DNA from: Bettongia penicillata ogilbyi
Taxonomy: Eukaryota; Chordata; Mammalia; Diprotodontia; Potoroidae
Assembly (NCBI GenBank): GCA_023548195.1
Contig: JAJHZJ010000252.1
Coordinates: 4,476,841 to 4,540,840 of the forward strand
Direction of reading: 5' to 3'
Length of the DNA stretch: 64,000 nucleotides
Shown: positions 41,425 to 51,709 of the stretch, piece after piece
How positions within the stretch are numbered: the first letter of the stretch is position 1
How the letters are laid out: every line of letters begins with the position of its first letter
Made by a program: the position numbers and the translations under genes
The notes under the pieces: model-generated
Told to the model about the DNA's origin: nothing
Seen by the model: the letters and a program-made list of their open reading frames with translations, nothing else
Databases searched by the model: none

Positions 41425-41942
41425 TCAGGGGTCAACAATCCACTTTAATCAAGAACATGTATCATTTACTTAGTTGAGGCGGGAAAGTCAGCACCCTGAA
41501 CTTCAGAGAAAATAGAAACAGAAATTACAAACAGAAAGACCAACAAACAGGGCTTCCAACTGTCTGACCATAAGCAATACATACTTCAAAGGTCAACAGG
41601 CAGATCCAACTGTCTGACCATACATACATAATTACCAGAGACAGAAGCACCAATGTCTGGTTTTCAAAGAGGGTGGGGTTACCTTAGTGGATACCAAGAG
41701 TCTAGTGTGGCCAAACAAACACCTCCAATGAGCAAACTCCAAAATAAAACTTCACCTCCAAGAATATATACACTTTTCAGAGCTAGAGGGCATCACAACC
41801 CTTGAGAACCTGTGCCTCACTGGAAATTAACAAAAAGTGTGGGCCTTCCTACAAAACAAATCTCCCTTGATCAAACTTCCCTTAATGGGCAGACCCATTT
41901 ACTGTGCAGAAGATCTTTAACTCTCATTACCATAATGAACAT
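41425..41942 (-). mobile_element. LTR-like dispersed repeat, antisense
   Basis: It shares caggggtcaacaatccactt and taatcaag with aggggttaacaatcacttta at 54103. Further matches are accagagacagaagcaccaa and tgtctggttttcaaag. On the minus strand this gives attaaagtg, a plausible poly-A signal, near the 3' end. It has an internal duplication of caactgtctgaccata (near 41567 and 41608). Family unnamed. Confidence 0.6.
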
Positions 41943-42290
41943 CACAGTATTCCACTATATTCATCTACCACAACATATTTAGCTACTCTACAATTGATAG
42001 CCCCAACCCCCCTAACCCCCACCCCAGTTTCCAGTTCTTTGCCACAACAAACACAGCTGCTATAAATGTCTTTTGTACATATAAGGTATTTTCCTTTCTC
42101 TTTGATGTCTTTGGGGTAGAGGCCTAGTAGTGGTATCCCTTTGAGGTCATAAGTCCAAATTGCTTTCCAGAATGGCTAGACCAATTAATTCACAGCCCCT
42201 TCAAAAGTGCTTCATTGTGCCTGTTTTTTCCCAGCCCTTTTCAACACTTGTCATTTTCCTTTTTATTAACTTGCCAGTCTGATGTAATCC
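41943..42290 (-). mobile_element. L1 ORF2 C-terminus, antisense (second part of the split L1)
   Basis: It continues 38093-38372: ccactatattcatctaccac, agtttccagttctttgccac, gctgctataaatgtcttttg, ttggggtagaggcctagtag, tggtatccctttgaggtcat, ttgctttccagaatggctag and gccagtctgatgtaatccc. All are complements of the ORF2 C-terminal coding region. Confidence 0.9.
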
Positions 42291-42304
42291 CTTCATTTTA
42301 TAGG

Positions 42305-42496
42305 AAAAAGGTTACATAGTATAATAGAACAAACAGGTGCCTTGGAGCCAGAAGGTTTTGGATTTTAATTCTACTTATTCTGGGAGACCTCAGCCAGGTC
42401 ACTTCACTTTTCTGGACCTCAATTTTTCTCCTTTACAAAGTGTGGGAGCTAAACTAGGTTTTTTAAGGTATTTTCCAACTTTAAATCCTGTGTTCT
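42305..42496 (+). mobile_element. MIR SINE, sense
   Basis: ggttacatagtataatagaa, ggagccagaaggttttggat, cagccaggtcacttcacttt, ctggacctcaatttttctcc and gtattttccaactttaaatc. Confidence 0.85.
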
Positions 42497-42857
42497 TTTT
42501 TTTCCATTTAATAATATTGTATTTTTTTTCCAATTACATGTACAGATAAATTTGAACATTCATTTTTTAAAAGATTTTGAGTTTCTTTCTCTTTCCTTCC
42601 CCCCTCCCCAATAACTCAAGCAGTCAGATATAGGTTATACATGCATAGTCATGCAAAACACATGTCCACATTAGTCATGTTGTGAAAGAAGAAATAGAAC
42701 AAAAGGAAAAAATCATAAAAGTTACAAAAAACAGTGTGCTTCAATCTGCATTCAGACTCCATCAATTCTTTCTCCAGATGTGGATAGTATTTTCCATCAT
42801 GAATCTTGGAATTGTCTTGGATCATTGTATTATCGAGAACAGCTAAGTCAATAATAG
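42497..42857 (-). mobile_element. L1 3' UTR, antisense
   Basis: It starts with a T-rich tail complement, then gaacattcattttttaaaag, ttttgagtttctttctcttt, cagtcagatataggttatac, tgcttcaatctgcattcaga, ctccatcaattctttctcca and tggatagtattttccatcat. It is the complement of the 3' UTR at 23000-23300. Confidence 0.9.
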
Positions 42858-42966
42858 TTATAAATCCTGTACTCTTAAAAGTGACTTGCCCACGGTCACA
42901 TAGTCAGTGGCAGAAATGAGTCTTGAGCCCAGGTCCTCCAGAGCAAGACTTTTCTTTATGTTGCAG
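42858..42966 (-). mobile_element. MIR SINE, antisense
   Basis: aaagtgacttgcccacggtc, acatagtcagtggcagaaat and gagcccaggtcctccagagc. Confidence 0.75.
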
Positions 42967-43582
42967 CAGATGAGGCAGAGATTTCACCAGCACCATTTTC
43001 CAAGACCCAAGGTATATGAGCGGTGGAAACCCAGTAATACCACCAGTTCCTCTGCTGTAGGTATTGCCTTTACATGCTGCCGGAAACTGGGCCAATCAAG
43101 AGTTTTCGTTCCATCTGATTCAGCTGAAATTAGTTGGACAGACAGTGTCTTTGTCTCACACACAGGTGGTGATGTAAATCCAAGCTCCTAGATTAAGAAA
43201 AAGCAATTGCTAAATGACTCTTTCTGGGAGGTCGCAGGATACAGATCAGACTAGCCTGGACATCAGGTAAGAGAGGAGGAACACTCTGGCTGGGCCAAGG
43301 AATTTTTTGCAGATAGTCTTACAGGTCGGAGTTCTCACTACATTCCTCTACCCACCAAGAACAAGCTGTTTCAACGTGAGTGGTATTTCCCCCCAGGCTT
43401 CTTTCTCTAAGTGCTTTCCTTAAATAGGTTTATAGTGAGAGTCAAGTAGAGAGGGGAGGAAGTAATTGAAACAGAGGGAAAGAGGTTTACAGATCCTTTC
43501 CATGACAAGTCCAAAGAGGAGAGCAAGTATCTCTTTCCCACTATTCAAACAGAAACTAAAATCTCACTTAATAAGAATAACT
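42967..43582. other. No gene or recognised repeat
   Basis: Unclassified. The 94-codon ORF at 42907-43191 begins in MIR sequence and has no known similarity. Confidence 0.45.
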
Positions 43583-43815
43583 AATCTTTATATAGGATCT
43601 ACTATGTGCCAGGCACTATGCAGGCACTTATCTCATTTGACCGTCAAAACAACCCTGGGAGATAGGTTTTCTTATTATCCCCATTTTACAGGTGAGGCAA
43701 ATGAGGCAGGCAAAGGTTAAGTGACCCGTCCAGAGTCACACAGTTAATAAGTTTCTGAGGCTTGATTTGAACCCATTTTCTAGGATTCATTGCTGTAGCC
43801 ACTATAACACCTTAT
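43583..43815 (-). mobile_element. MON1/MIR-type SINE, antisense, nearly complete
   Basis: tatataggatctactatgtg, ccaggcactatgcaggcact, ccattttacaggtgaggcaa, aggttaagtgacccgtccag, agagtcacacagttaataag and tttgaacccattttctagga. Confidence 0.9.
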
Positions 43816-44090
43816 GATAGGTAGCCTCTTCACAAGTGGCTACAGTGCTGGACATGAAATCAAGAAAACTGTAATTCAAATTCTATCTAAGCCATTTAAT
43901 AGCTGTGTGACTCTGAGCAAGTCACTTGACTTCTGCCTGCCTCAGTTTCCTTGTCTTTAAAAATGGGATGATAATAGCATTTGCCTCCTAGAGTTGTTGT
44001 ATCCCATGAGGTAATATATCTGAAGCACTTTCCAATCTTTAAAATGTTTTATAAATATAAGCTGTTATTACTATTATTCTAAAAATCTGA
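43816..44090 (+). mobile_element. MIR/MON1-type SINE, sense
   Basis: gtggctacagtgctggacat, agctgtgtgactctgagcaa, gtcacttgacttctgcctgc, ttgtctttaaaaatgggatg and aaaatgttttataaatataa. It is head-to-head in orientation with the SINE before it. Confidence 0.85.
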
Positions 44091-44205
44091 CTCAATAAAA
44101 AATACTTATTAAGAGCCTATGCATCAGGCACTCTGATAGGTGATAGGGATATAAAAGTAAAAAATGAAGGATCTCCTACTCTTAAAGAGTTTATATTTTC
44201 CTGGG
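44091..44205 (-). mobile_element. L2 3' terminus, antisense
   Basis: aatacttattaagagcctat, gcatcaggcactctgatagg and gatctcctactcttaaagag. Confidence 0.7.
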
Positions 44206-44470
44206 CTATGATAATACCTGTGGCACCTACCTCACGGTGTTATGAGACAACAAAGAGAGGAGGGGAAAATACGGAAATACATATATGGCACAGTGAGTCT
44301 CAGACTTGGAATCGGGAAGACTCATATTAATCGCAGCTTCAGTGTCCTCATCTGTAAAGTGGGGATAATGATAGCACCTGCTTAATTCGGTTGTTATAAG
44401 GATCGAATGAAATATAATATGTAAAGTGTTTTGCAAACCTTAAAATGCTATTTAAGTGCATATATTACAT
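44206..44470 (+). mobile_element. MIR SINE, sense, with a second MIR 3' end
   Basis: 44206-44245 is a MIR tail (cacctacctcacggtgttat). 44285-44465 is a further copy: gtgagtctcagacttggaat, gtcctcatctgtaaagtggg, ttgttataaggatcgaatga and gtgttttgcaaaccttaaaa. Confidence 0.8.
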
Positions 44471-44804
44471 ATTACTTATAAAATCATTATGCCTATATAA
44501 CTCATATTATATATTAGTCTAATAATATAGTTAACATTATTCTATTAATGAAATCATCACATTACAAGAACGTATTTTATATCTGTAACTTCAAACTTTA
44601 AAGGATTATATTAATTACAAATGATACAAAAATTAACATCATTATAAAATATTCTTTCTTTGTCCTGTAGTCAAAGTTGTGCATTTATGACTGTCCTTGG
44701 ACATAGAGTTAGTGTTTTGTCTCTTTTCTGTACATCTTTTATGCATCTGTCCACATTATTCATTGTAATTGCCTTAATTGAAAGTTCCCAGAGAAAATAT
44801 AGGA
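44471..44804. other. AT-rich, no recognised feature
   Basis: Alternating tatata/attatt-rich sequence to about 44650, then unclassified. Confidence 0.45.
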
Positions 44805-45330
44805 CTAAAAATTAGAAGGAACTTCAAGCAATCATCTGATTTCTGATTACTTCCCCACTGAACAGAAGAAAACACTGAGGGCTAGAAGGAGGATATAACC
44901 TATCCAAAATCACACCAGTGGCACGTAGCTGGTTAAAGTCCTTTTAAGTACAGCACACACAACCTCGCCATGTTGGTGTGTTTATTGGTATAGACTGTAC
45001 CCCATGCAACTGGATGCTTCATGAACTCTTTCAGACGATGGTAGTATAGTGTACCGTACTTTTGTTCATTTTTGTTTTTTCACTGATTTTCTTTATTACT
45101 CAACAGATGTAAACACATGAAAGATCTGTGGCTTTTGCAGAGAGGAGAGCTGTTGGTCCAACACAGATACCTCCCAACTACGACGAAATTGATAAATGCT
45201 AATTAGTTAGATGTCCCAAGTGACAGAGACCATGTGAAGTGACCAGAGTCACACAGCTAGGAAATTTCAAAGGAAGCATTCCAACCCCATCCTGATTTTG
45301 AGCCTATGTTTTCTACCCAATTCAATAGAA
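44805..45330 (-). mobile_element. Two MIR pieces, antisense, with a unique spacer
   Basis: 44805-44945: gaacttcaagcaatcatctg, gaagaaaacactgagggcta and aaaatcacaccagtggcacg. 45225-45330: gaccagagtcacacagctag and gcattccaaccccatcctga. The spacer is unclassified. Confidence 0.65.
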
Positions 45331-46433
45331 ATTTTCTTACCTCCTTAGCTGATTTGGGGCAGGGGTTGGGGGGGGGGGGGAAGTAACCTCTAAGAATCTT
45401 GGAAGGTAGAAGAATCTTGACATTTCTTAAATTTCCTTTGCTCTGACTATTAAAGCCATACCTGAATCCTTGCTGTGATCACAATTTTCTCCTTTGGAAG
45501 CAACGTTTGAGAAGTCTGAGAATAAAATGGCATAAAAATTAATGGAGGGGGGGAGTCGGAGTGGGGAACAGCCCAACATACAATTGTGCACACTTACGAG
45601 CTTCCCTCAGGCACCTGCCAGGGTAAGAGAAGAGAATGAGGCAAGCCAACATCTTGCTTCACAATTAAAATGAGTTCATAAAAAACAAAAGATCTTGTCT
45701 TAGTGAGGAAATGTCCTTTGTGAAATCCAACAAAGGGAGAATCATTTTGAAAGCTCGTGACTGAGGATCCCATCATTCACTTGTTGCTCCAGAACAAGTC
45801 TCCCATTGACTTCTTCAGTAGAACAGTTGCCAGGGAAATCTTTGCAGGATTTGTCGCGATGTTCCAACCACCTTTTAAGTGAATTAGGTTAGGCTCTCAC
45901 CCCCTCCCCTTTTTTAATAAAGCTGGGAAAGGCTCACCTCAGGCTGAGTACATGTGGCAGAAGTAACAGAGGCAGGCAGAAAACTGAAAAATGATTGCAA
46001 GCCTGTAGTCTCCCTCATATCATGGCACCGACGTCCACAGCAATATATGATCAAAGGTCAAATTCCAATTGGATTTCCATTGAAATTGTTCTTACCAGAT
46101 GGAGAAGAAAAAGATTTTTTTCAGGTCTCAATAAGTACCTTTCCCAAGCCTCCTCAAATGGGCAACAGTGCAATAGTTGTCATGGAAGCAGACACAGAGA
46201 CAGAGGACCTGAGTGCAAATTCTGACTCTTCCCCCTTTCTCAACTTCACTTCTGGCCTATCTCTTTCTTCTCCTACCTATCCTCTTATATGCAATATAGG
46301 ATTTGTATTTTTTTCTTTCTTTTTGGTCTTCTGTCCCCCCACATTATCTTTGCTCTAAGATTTGACCTTCCTCTGCCTCTTTCTGTCCACCCTGCTGATG
46401 GGAAATCCCAGGGAGAGAAGAAACCAATACATG
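45331..46433. other. Mostly unclassified; G-rich tract
   Basis: 45356-45380 contains two GGGG runs and a 13-G run separated by two-base spacers, a possible G-quadruplex. ORFs at 45954-46358 and 45995-46225 overlap in different frames and have no recognised similarity. Confidence 0.45.
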
Positions 46434-46434
46434 G

Positions 46435-46496
<62 letters not shown>

Positions 46497-46497
46497 A
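46434..46497. repeat. (TCTA)n microsatellite
   Basis: About 15 uninterrupted TCTA units. Confidence 0.98.
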
Positions 46498-46684
46498 TTT
46501 ATCTAACAGCCCTAAAATCTGATTCCCTTTTTAATTATTAGGAAAATAAAACAAAAACATGTCATAAATATGAAAAGAATGATCAGATTAATTAGCTGAA
46601 GTGTTGGGGACTTTTCGCAACCATGTAGTCTAATTTAGCGGATTTATGTTTCTTGGATATATAAAAAGAAAACCTTTACCTTCC
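46498..46684. other. No recognised feature
   Basis: AT-rich spacer. Confidence 0.4.
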
Positions 46685-46815
46685 CAACAAAAGCAGTTGT
46701 GTGACTTTGGATAAATCACCTGACTCCTCTGGGCCTCACTAACCTTTAAAATGAGACGGTCAGACTAAATGACATCCATGGGCCCTACCAGCTCTCCACA
46801 TATGATCCTATAATT
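46685..46815 (+). mobile_element. MIR SINE, sense, partial
   Basis: cagttgtgtgactttggata, aatcacctgactcctctggg, gagacggtcagactaaatga, catccatgggccctaccagc and tatgatcctataattct. Confidence 0.8.
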
Positions 46816-47042
46816 CTAATGGCAATCTATCAGTTTCTTCTGATGAAATATGCTTCTTAATAAAATTAAAGAGAATCAGCCTAAGGACAATGGAAAAGCC
46901 TACTTTTTTGGGGGGGGGGTGTAGCTGTGTGATTTCACTAATATAAGGAAACTTCCTCTGTGGTATAAATTGCCATCTGATATGCAAATTATTGTCACAG
47001 CATAGCCTAGGACATGGAGAGATTATTTGCCAAGGGTCACAC

Positions 47043-47078
<36 letters not shown>

Positions 47079-47109
47079 GAAGTTTTCCAAGGTCTCTATC
47101 TAATCCTCC
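46816..47109. other. Unclassified with a (TG)n tract
   Basis: 47045-47074 is a perfect (TG)15. A 10-G run lies at 46909-46918. ggacatggagagattatttg and ccaagggtcacacac at 47010 suggest a remnant of an antisense MIR. Confidence 0.6.
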
Positions 47110-47330
47110 ATGTTGCCTTCCTGTGTTTCACTGAATTCTTTACATCCTTTGTTATTTATGACACAGCAATATGCCATTTCATTCATGAATCACAATTTGT
47201 GTAAGCATTCCTCAACCAATGGGTTTTTACTTTACCACCAGTTTTTCCTGTTTTGTAGCTTCTGGCTACAGAAGGTGCAGCTATCAGTTCTTTGATGTAC
47301 AGCAGATATTTCTATCCTTTGGGGGAAGTA
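47110..47330 (-). mobile_element. L1 ORF2 C-terminal fragment, antisense, very diverged
   Basis: tttatgacacagcaatatgc, catttcattcatgaatcaca and atttgtgtaagcattcctca match the complement of VMEYYCAIRN and its surroundings (tatggcacaatagtattcc). Then tagcttctggctacagaagg and tgcagctatcag. Confidence 0.65.
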
Positions 47331-47379
47331 GGCAGAGAAGTGAGAGCTCCTGATTAAAGGTACAGGTATTTGAGTCATT

Positions 47380-48470
47380 TTCTTAATCAATAAACATTTA
47401 TAAGTTCCTGTTACATGCCAGGCACTGTGCTAAGTGTCAGAGATACAGAAAGAGGCAAAAAAACCCAAAAAACAATCTCTACCATCAAGGAGGTTATAAT
47501 CTAATAGGAAAGATAATATATGCACAAAAATATACAAAGATATATAAAGGGTAGGTAGAAAATAATTAAAGAGTAAAGAGGCATTGGGTAAAACCTGGGA
47601 TTTTAACCAGCTTCTTAAAGGAAGCTAGGGAAATCTATTGGCAGAATTGAGGAGGGAGAGCATTTCAGGTATGGGGGACAGTCAGAGAAAATTCTTGGAG
47701 ACAAGAAATGGAATGTCTTGTTTGTGAAACAGCCAGGAGTCCAGTGTGACTGGATCAAAGAGTTTGTGTCAGAGAGTAATATATAAGAAGATTGGAAATG
47801 TAGAAAGGGGCTTCAAATACCAAACAAGATTTTGTATTTGATCCTGGAGGCAAAAGGAAATCGTAAGTTTATTGAGTAGGGAATAACATGGTTAGACTTG
47901 TGCTTTAGGAAAATCACTTTGATGGCTGAATGGAGAATGGATTGAAGAGGGGAGAGACCAGATAATCAGACTCATTATCTGGCTATTGCAATCATCCAGG
48001 CAGGAGGTGATGGGTTCTGCCCTAGAGTGATGGCAGTGTCACAGGTGAGAAGGGAACTTGTTCAAGAGATGCTACAGAGGTGAAATCATCCCTCTTTGGC
48101 AATGGATTGGCTATGATGGGTGAGAGATAGTGAGGAGTCAAAGATGACTCCTAGGATGGAATTCTAAGGGACTGGGAAGATAGAGCTATCTTTAACAGTA
48201 ATAGGGAAGGTAGGAGGAGATAAGGATTTTTATATATGTTGAATTTAAAATGTCTACTGAACATCCAATCTGAGATATCTGAAAGGCAATTGGAGATTGG
48301 AAGTGAGCAGAGAAACTGGGACAGGACAGGTAGATTTGAGAATCATCAGCATGGAAATGGTAATTATATCCATGAAAGCTGATAAGATCACCAAATGAAG
48401 TACAGCAGTATAGAGGGAGAAGAGAGCCCTGGACAGAGCCTTGAAGGACACTATTATTTCCCTTGATAAA
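47380..48470 (-). mobile_element. L2 LINE 3' portion with RT C-terminal half, antisense
   Basis: A long continuous L2 complement from its 3' terminus (aatcaataaacatttataag, aggcactgtgctaagtgtca) through the non-coding region. It then reaches the RT region: tcaaagatgactcctaggat, aaatgtctactgaacatcca and agaatcatcagcatggaaat. It stops just past the YADD box. Confidence 0.9.
48192..48470 (-). pseudogene. L2 reverse transcriptase fragment
   Basis: A minus-strand frame reads SVQGSLLPLYCCTSFGDLIS, then FHGYNYHFHADDSQIYLSC and SAHFQSPIAFQISQI. The RT box is HADD instead of the usual YADD, and the WMS segment after DIS is disrupted. This matches the QGS and YADD blocks of the L2 at 13.7-13.9 kb. The frame continues left through a decayed LKLN region. 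Not a functional enzyme. Confidence 0.85.
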
Positions 48471-48659
48471 ACACACACTTTCTACAATGTAAAGACTAGA
48501 ACAATGTGAGTTCTTACTATTATTATCAATAATTATGTTTTTGTAATCACAATCCAGCAAAAAAAAATCCTGAGACCCCTTTTTCAGACAACTATCTCAC
48601 TTTTACATCTCCAGAAATCCTAGATTTTTTCCATATAAACTTCAATTCTAACCATATCT
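48471..48659. other. No recognised feature
   Basis: Unclassified. CR1-like text may begin near 48575. Confidence 0.4.
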
Positions 48660-48800
48660 CTCCCATCATTTACTTACACAGTAGTCTTTTTAAATTTTTT
48701 ATACATTTTCATTTTCATCTGGTTATATCCAGTCTATCATTCTAGCCTGTCAAAATCTGTTTGGCAGACTTATTCTGTCATTTAATATATTTTCTACTGC
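48660..48800 (-). mobile_element. CR1/L3 fragment, antisense
   Basis: ttctagcctgtcaaaatctg, tttggcagacttattctgtc and atttaatatattttc correspond to the CR1 complement also seen at 8240-8290. Confidence 0.65.
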
Positions 48801-49065
48801 ATTAGTCTGCCGCACAAGCCAATCAGAGCTTGAATTCAAATTAGGAGGTGCAAGAGGTGACTACATGGGAGATGTACAATTATAGAATGAAGCAAAGTTT
48901 TTGAGGCATACACAGGAAAAAGTGTCTACTAGAGGCACCAGATTCAATGAACTCAATTCACGGCAGACCCTAGACCAGCTTACCAAGCAACTGTGCTTTA
49001 CTCAAGGTTATAGACACCATATTTCCCTTACTGGGGACATAACAGGCCTCATTCAATGGAATTCA
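48801..49065 (-). mobile_element. LTR-like repeat fragment, antisense (copy A)
   Basis: 48892-48980 (gcaaagtttttgaggcatac, acaggaaaaagtgtctacta, ccagattcaatgaactcaat) matches 50746-50835 over about 88 bp. The complement carries a retroviral-LTR-like R/U5 pattern. No internal genes adjoin. Confidence 0.6.
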
Positions 49066-49558
49066 AAATAAAAACAACAAAAATCACTTATAAAGTTCCT
49101 ACTATGTGCAATATGCTGTGCTGGTGAGAAAAAGAGAAAAATAAGTATCCCTTGCCCTTGAGGAGGTTATAACCTACTGGAGGAAAAAAAAACATCTACA
49201 CAAATAAGAAAACACATATTGTATATAAAATATACAGATACTTTATATGTATGCAGGAGGATCATATAAGGTTTCACATAGGAAGTGGCTCTTAAGTTGT
49301 GTTTTGGAGGAAACAAGTTAGTCTCTGTATACAGGAGTCCACATTCTAGACTTGGGAAATCGTATTAAAAATATAACAACGGAAAATGGAATGAAATGTA
49401 CAAAGGACTGCTATGTAGCCAATTTGACTTAAACACACAGTGCGCTGTCATTCAAGATTTTTATGGGAACATGGAAGTATTAGAGTCAGATCTGTCTGAA
49501 GGATGGATTTGAGAGAGAGGAGAATGGAAGCAGGGAGACCTCTCAAGAACCTAAATGA
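49066..49558 (-). mobile_element. L2/MIR3-type 3' region, antisense
   Basis: aagttcctactatgtgcaat, atgctgtgctggtgagaaaa, cccttgaggaggttataacc, tttcacataggaagtggctc and tcttaagttgtgttttgg. Later parts are too diverged to place securely. Confidence 0.6.
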
Positions 49559-49675
49559 ATATTACACACTAAAGCATAGCTGTTTTTGTGGTAGCAAGGA
49601 ACTGAAAACAATGGTGATATCTACCAATTGAGGAAGGGCTAAATCAGTTGGGGTACATGAATGTAATGGAATATT
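49559..49675 (+). mobile_element. L1 ORF2 C-terminal fragment, sense, 5' of a SINE
   Basis: catagctgtttttgtggtag, caaggaactgaaaacaatgg, ccaattgaggaagggctaaa and tacatgaatgtaatggaata. The L1 3' UTR seems to continue at 49921, after the SINE. Confidence 0.8.
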
Positions 49676-49920
49676 GCTATGGATAAAGTATCAGGCCCAA
49701 AGTCAGGAAGACTCATATTCCTGAGTTCAAATCTGGCCTCAGACACTTATTCACTCTATGACCCTGGTCAAGTCACTTAATCTTGTTTGCCTCAGTTTCC
49801 TCATCTGTAAAATGAGCTGAAGAAGGAAATAGCAAACCATTCCAGTATCCCTGCCAAGAAAACCCCAAATGGGTTCATGAAGAATTAGACATGCCTGCAA
49901 ATGGAAATGAAAGAAACAAC
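49676..49920 (+). mobile_element. tRNA-derived SINE with RTE-like tail, sense, nested in L1
   Basis: ggcccaaagtcaggaagact, cctgagttcaaatctggcct, gaccctggtcaagtcactta, ctcatctgtaaaatgagctg, ggaaatagcaaaccattcca, aaaaccccaaatgggttcat and gaagaattagacatgcc. Head truncated, otherwise well preserved. Confidence 0.9.
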
Positions 49921-50325
49921 ACATGGAAAGTATGGAAACACAAATATGAAATAAACATAGCCAAGAAAATACTACAAACAATGAAAATGCCTGGAATAAC
50001 TAAAAAATGATTTTTTAAAAAATGTTGAAAGACTATAAAAGAATACACTTGTACTCAAAGAAAAGATAGGAGAGTATGAGAATATGCTTCCCAAGCACAC
50101 CCTGCTCCCCAACTTGATTGCAGAGGCATGAGATACACTGGGATAGAATACTGCATATATTGTCAGATTTTTTTTTTTTAGGAAATTGATTTTTTTTCTC
50201 TTCTTTCTCTTTAAGAAAATTCTTTGCTATAAGGGATGGCTCTTTTGGAGGGGGAGGGAAAGAAATATAAGAAGAAACTTTGACTATATAAAAAAAGATA
50301 TTAAATTTTGTTTTTTTTAAGGAGC
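49921..50325 (+). mobile_element. L1-type 3' UTR and tail, sense
   Basis: catgagatacactgggatag, ctataagggatggctctttt, ggagggggagggaaagaaat and tattaaattttgttttt. It follows the same order as the complement at 9755-9930. Confidence 0.65.
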
Positions 50326-50509
50326 TACTTCAATACCTCAAGTAATAAATGGTAAGGACCTAACTGAAGTAAAAGCTTTGTGAGTGAAGACAAGGGAAGA
50401 GATTCAAGAAATTCTGTGGAAGGAGAATCAAGAAGTCACACAGCTGCCTAGGATTGGGACTGAAATTTAGTGATAAATGTGGAGTTTGATGGATTTGGAT
50501 GCAGTCTAA
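50326..50509. other. No recognised feature
   Basis: Unclassified spacer. Confidence 0.4.
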
Positions 50510-50692
50510 TGGGAGCTGGAAGCAACCCTGAGAGGCCCTCTAGGTCAACTCTCCCATTTTACAGGTAAGAAAACTGAAATCCAACAACCTTTAAATGATT
50601 TACCCAAATTTACACAGGAAGTGGCAGAAATAGTATTTGAACTCAGGTGTTTAATACTATTTTCACCACACCAGACTGCCTCCTCATAACTT
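50510..50692 (-). mobile_element. MIR SINE, antisense
   Basis: ccctctaggtcaactctccc, attttacaggtaagaaaact, gatttacccaaatttacaca and gtatttgaactcaggtgttt. Confidence 0.85.
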
Positions 50693-50935
50693 TATCCAAA
50701 TAATTAATTTGAGCTAATATGCTCTCCAGTTGGCTTATGGAGTCAAGCAAAGTTTATTGAGACACACACAGGAAAAGGTGTCTTCCAAAGGCCCCAGATT
50801 CAGTGAACTCAATTTGCTGCAGACCCTGGAGCAACAACCAAACAATTGTGGAGATCTTTTCTTTTTCCAACTATGTACAGAAAAAAAGGTCTTGACCAGA
50901 TGAAGGTAAGGGAGTATCACAGGAGAGAAAATGGA
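50693..50935 (-). mobile_element. LTR-like repeat fragment, antisense (copy B)
   Basis: gcaaagtttattgagacaca, acaggaaaaggtgtcttcca and ccagattcagtgaactcaat match copy A. On the minus strand caataaactttgc is a good LTR polyadenylation signal context. Confidence 0.65.
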
Positions 50936-51110
50936 TGGTTTTCATTATATAAATTTGAAAACTTTACACAAAATAAATTCAGTTAAAATTAAAATAGAAG
51001 CAGTTCTCTGATAAAGGTCTTTTGTCCAAGATATATAAGAAGCCGGTTCAAATATATAAAAACAAGAATCCTCATTTTAAAATGTTTATTTCGATCCTCC
51101 TATTCCATTA
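50936..51110 (+). mobile_element. L1 ORF2 fragment, sense
   Basis: ttatataaatttgaaaactt, agaagcagttctctgataaa, ggtcttttgtccaagatata and caaatatataaaaacaagaa follow the KLKSF to DKGLISRIY region of L1 ORF2. Confidence 0.75.
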
Positions 51111-51254
51111 AAACACTGTAGAATGTAGTAAAATTGCAAAACATTTATTCATATCTCATTATTCATCATGTTATGCCTTTCACCTTATGGTCTCTTTTTT
51201 TTTAAAGTAAGTGGAGAAATTTAGACGTTTGTGAAAAATGAACTCAATTTTATA
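51111..51254. other. No recognised feature
   Basis: AT-rich spacer before the large L1. Confidence 0.4.
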
Positions 51255-51709
51255 TTTTAAATTGTATTTTTATTTCACAAAATATTTTCCAATTACATTG
51301 TAAAAAATTTTTAACATTCATTTTTTAAAAGTTTGAGTTCTAAATTATCTTCCCCTTCCCCTTGTCCCATCCATTGAGAATGCAAACAATAAGACATCAG
51401 TTGTACATGTGAAGTCATGTAAAACATATTTCCATATAATTGTTACAAAAAAAAATACATAAAAAAGCAAAAAAAAAAGAAATAAAAAATATGCTTCAAA
51501 GCACTCAGTTCATCAGCTCTCTCTCTCTCTGAAGGTGGTTAATATTTTTCATCCTTGATCTTTTGGATTGTTTTAGGTCACTGTCTTGGTCAGGGTAGCT
51601 TAGCTCTTTCACAGTTTATGATGTTTACAATACTGTTGCTGTGTACAGTGTTCATTTCTACTTATTTCACTTAACATCAATTCATATAAATCTTACTAGG
51701 TTTTTCTGA

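Noticed and set aside
45954..46358. 134-codon plus-strand ORF as a gene
   Set aside because: No family similarity and low-complexity C-terminus. An overlapping ORF in another frame is equally open, as expected by chance.
48892..50835. A provirus bounded by two LTRs
   Set aside because: The intervening DNA consists of L2, L1, SINE and MIR pieces with no gag, pol or env similarity.
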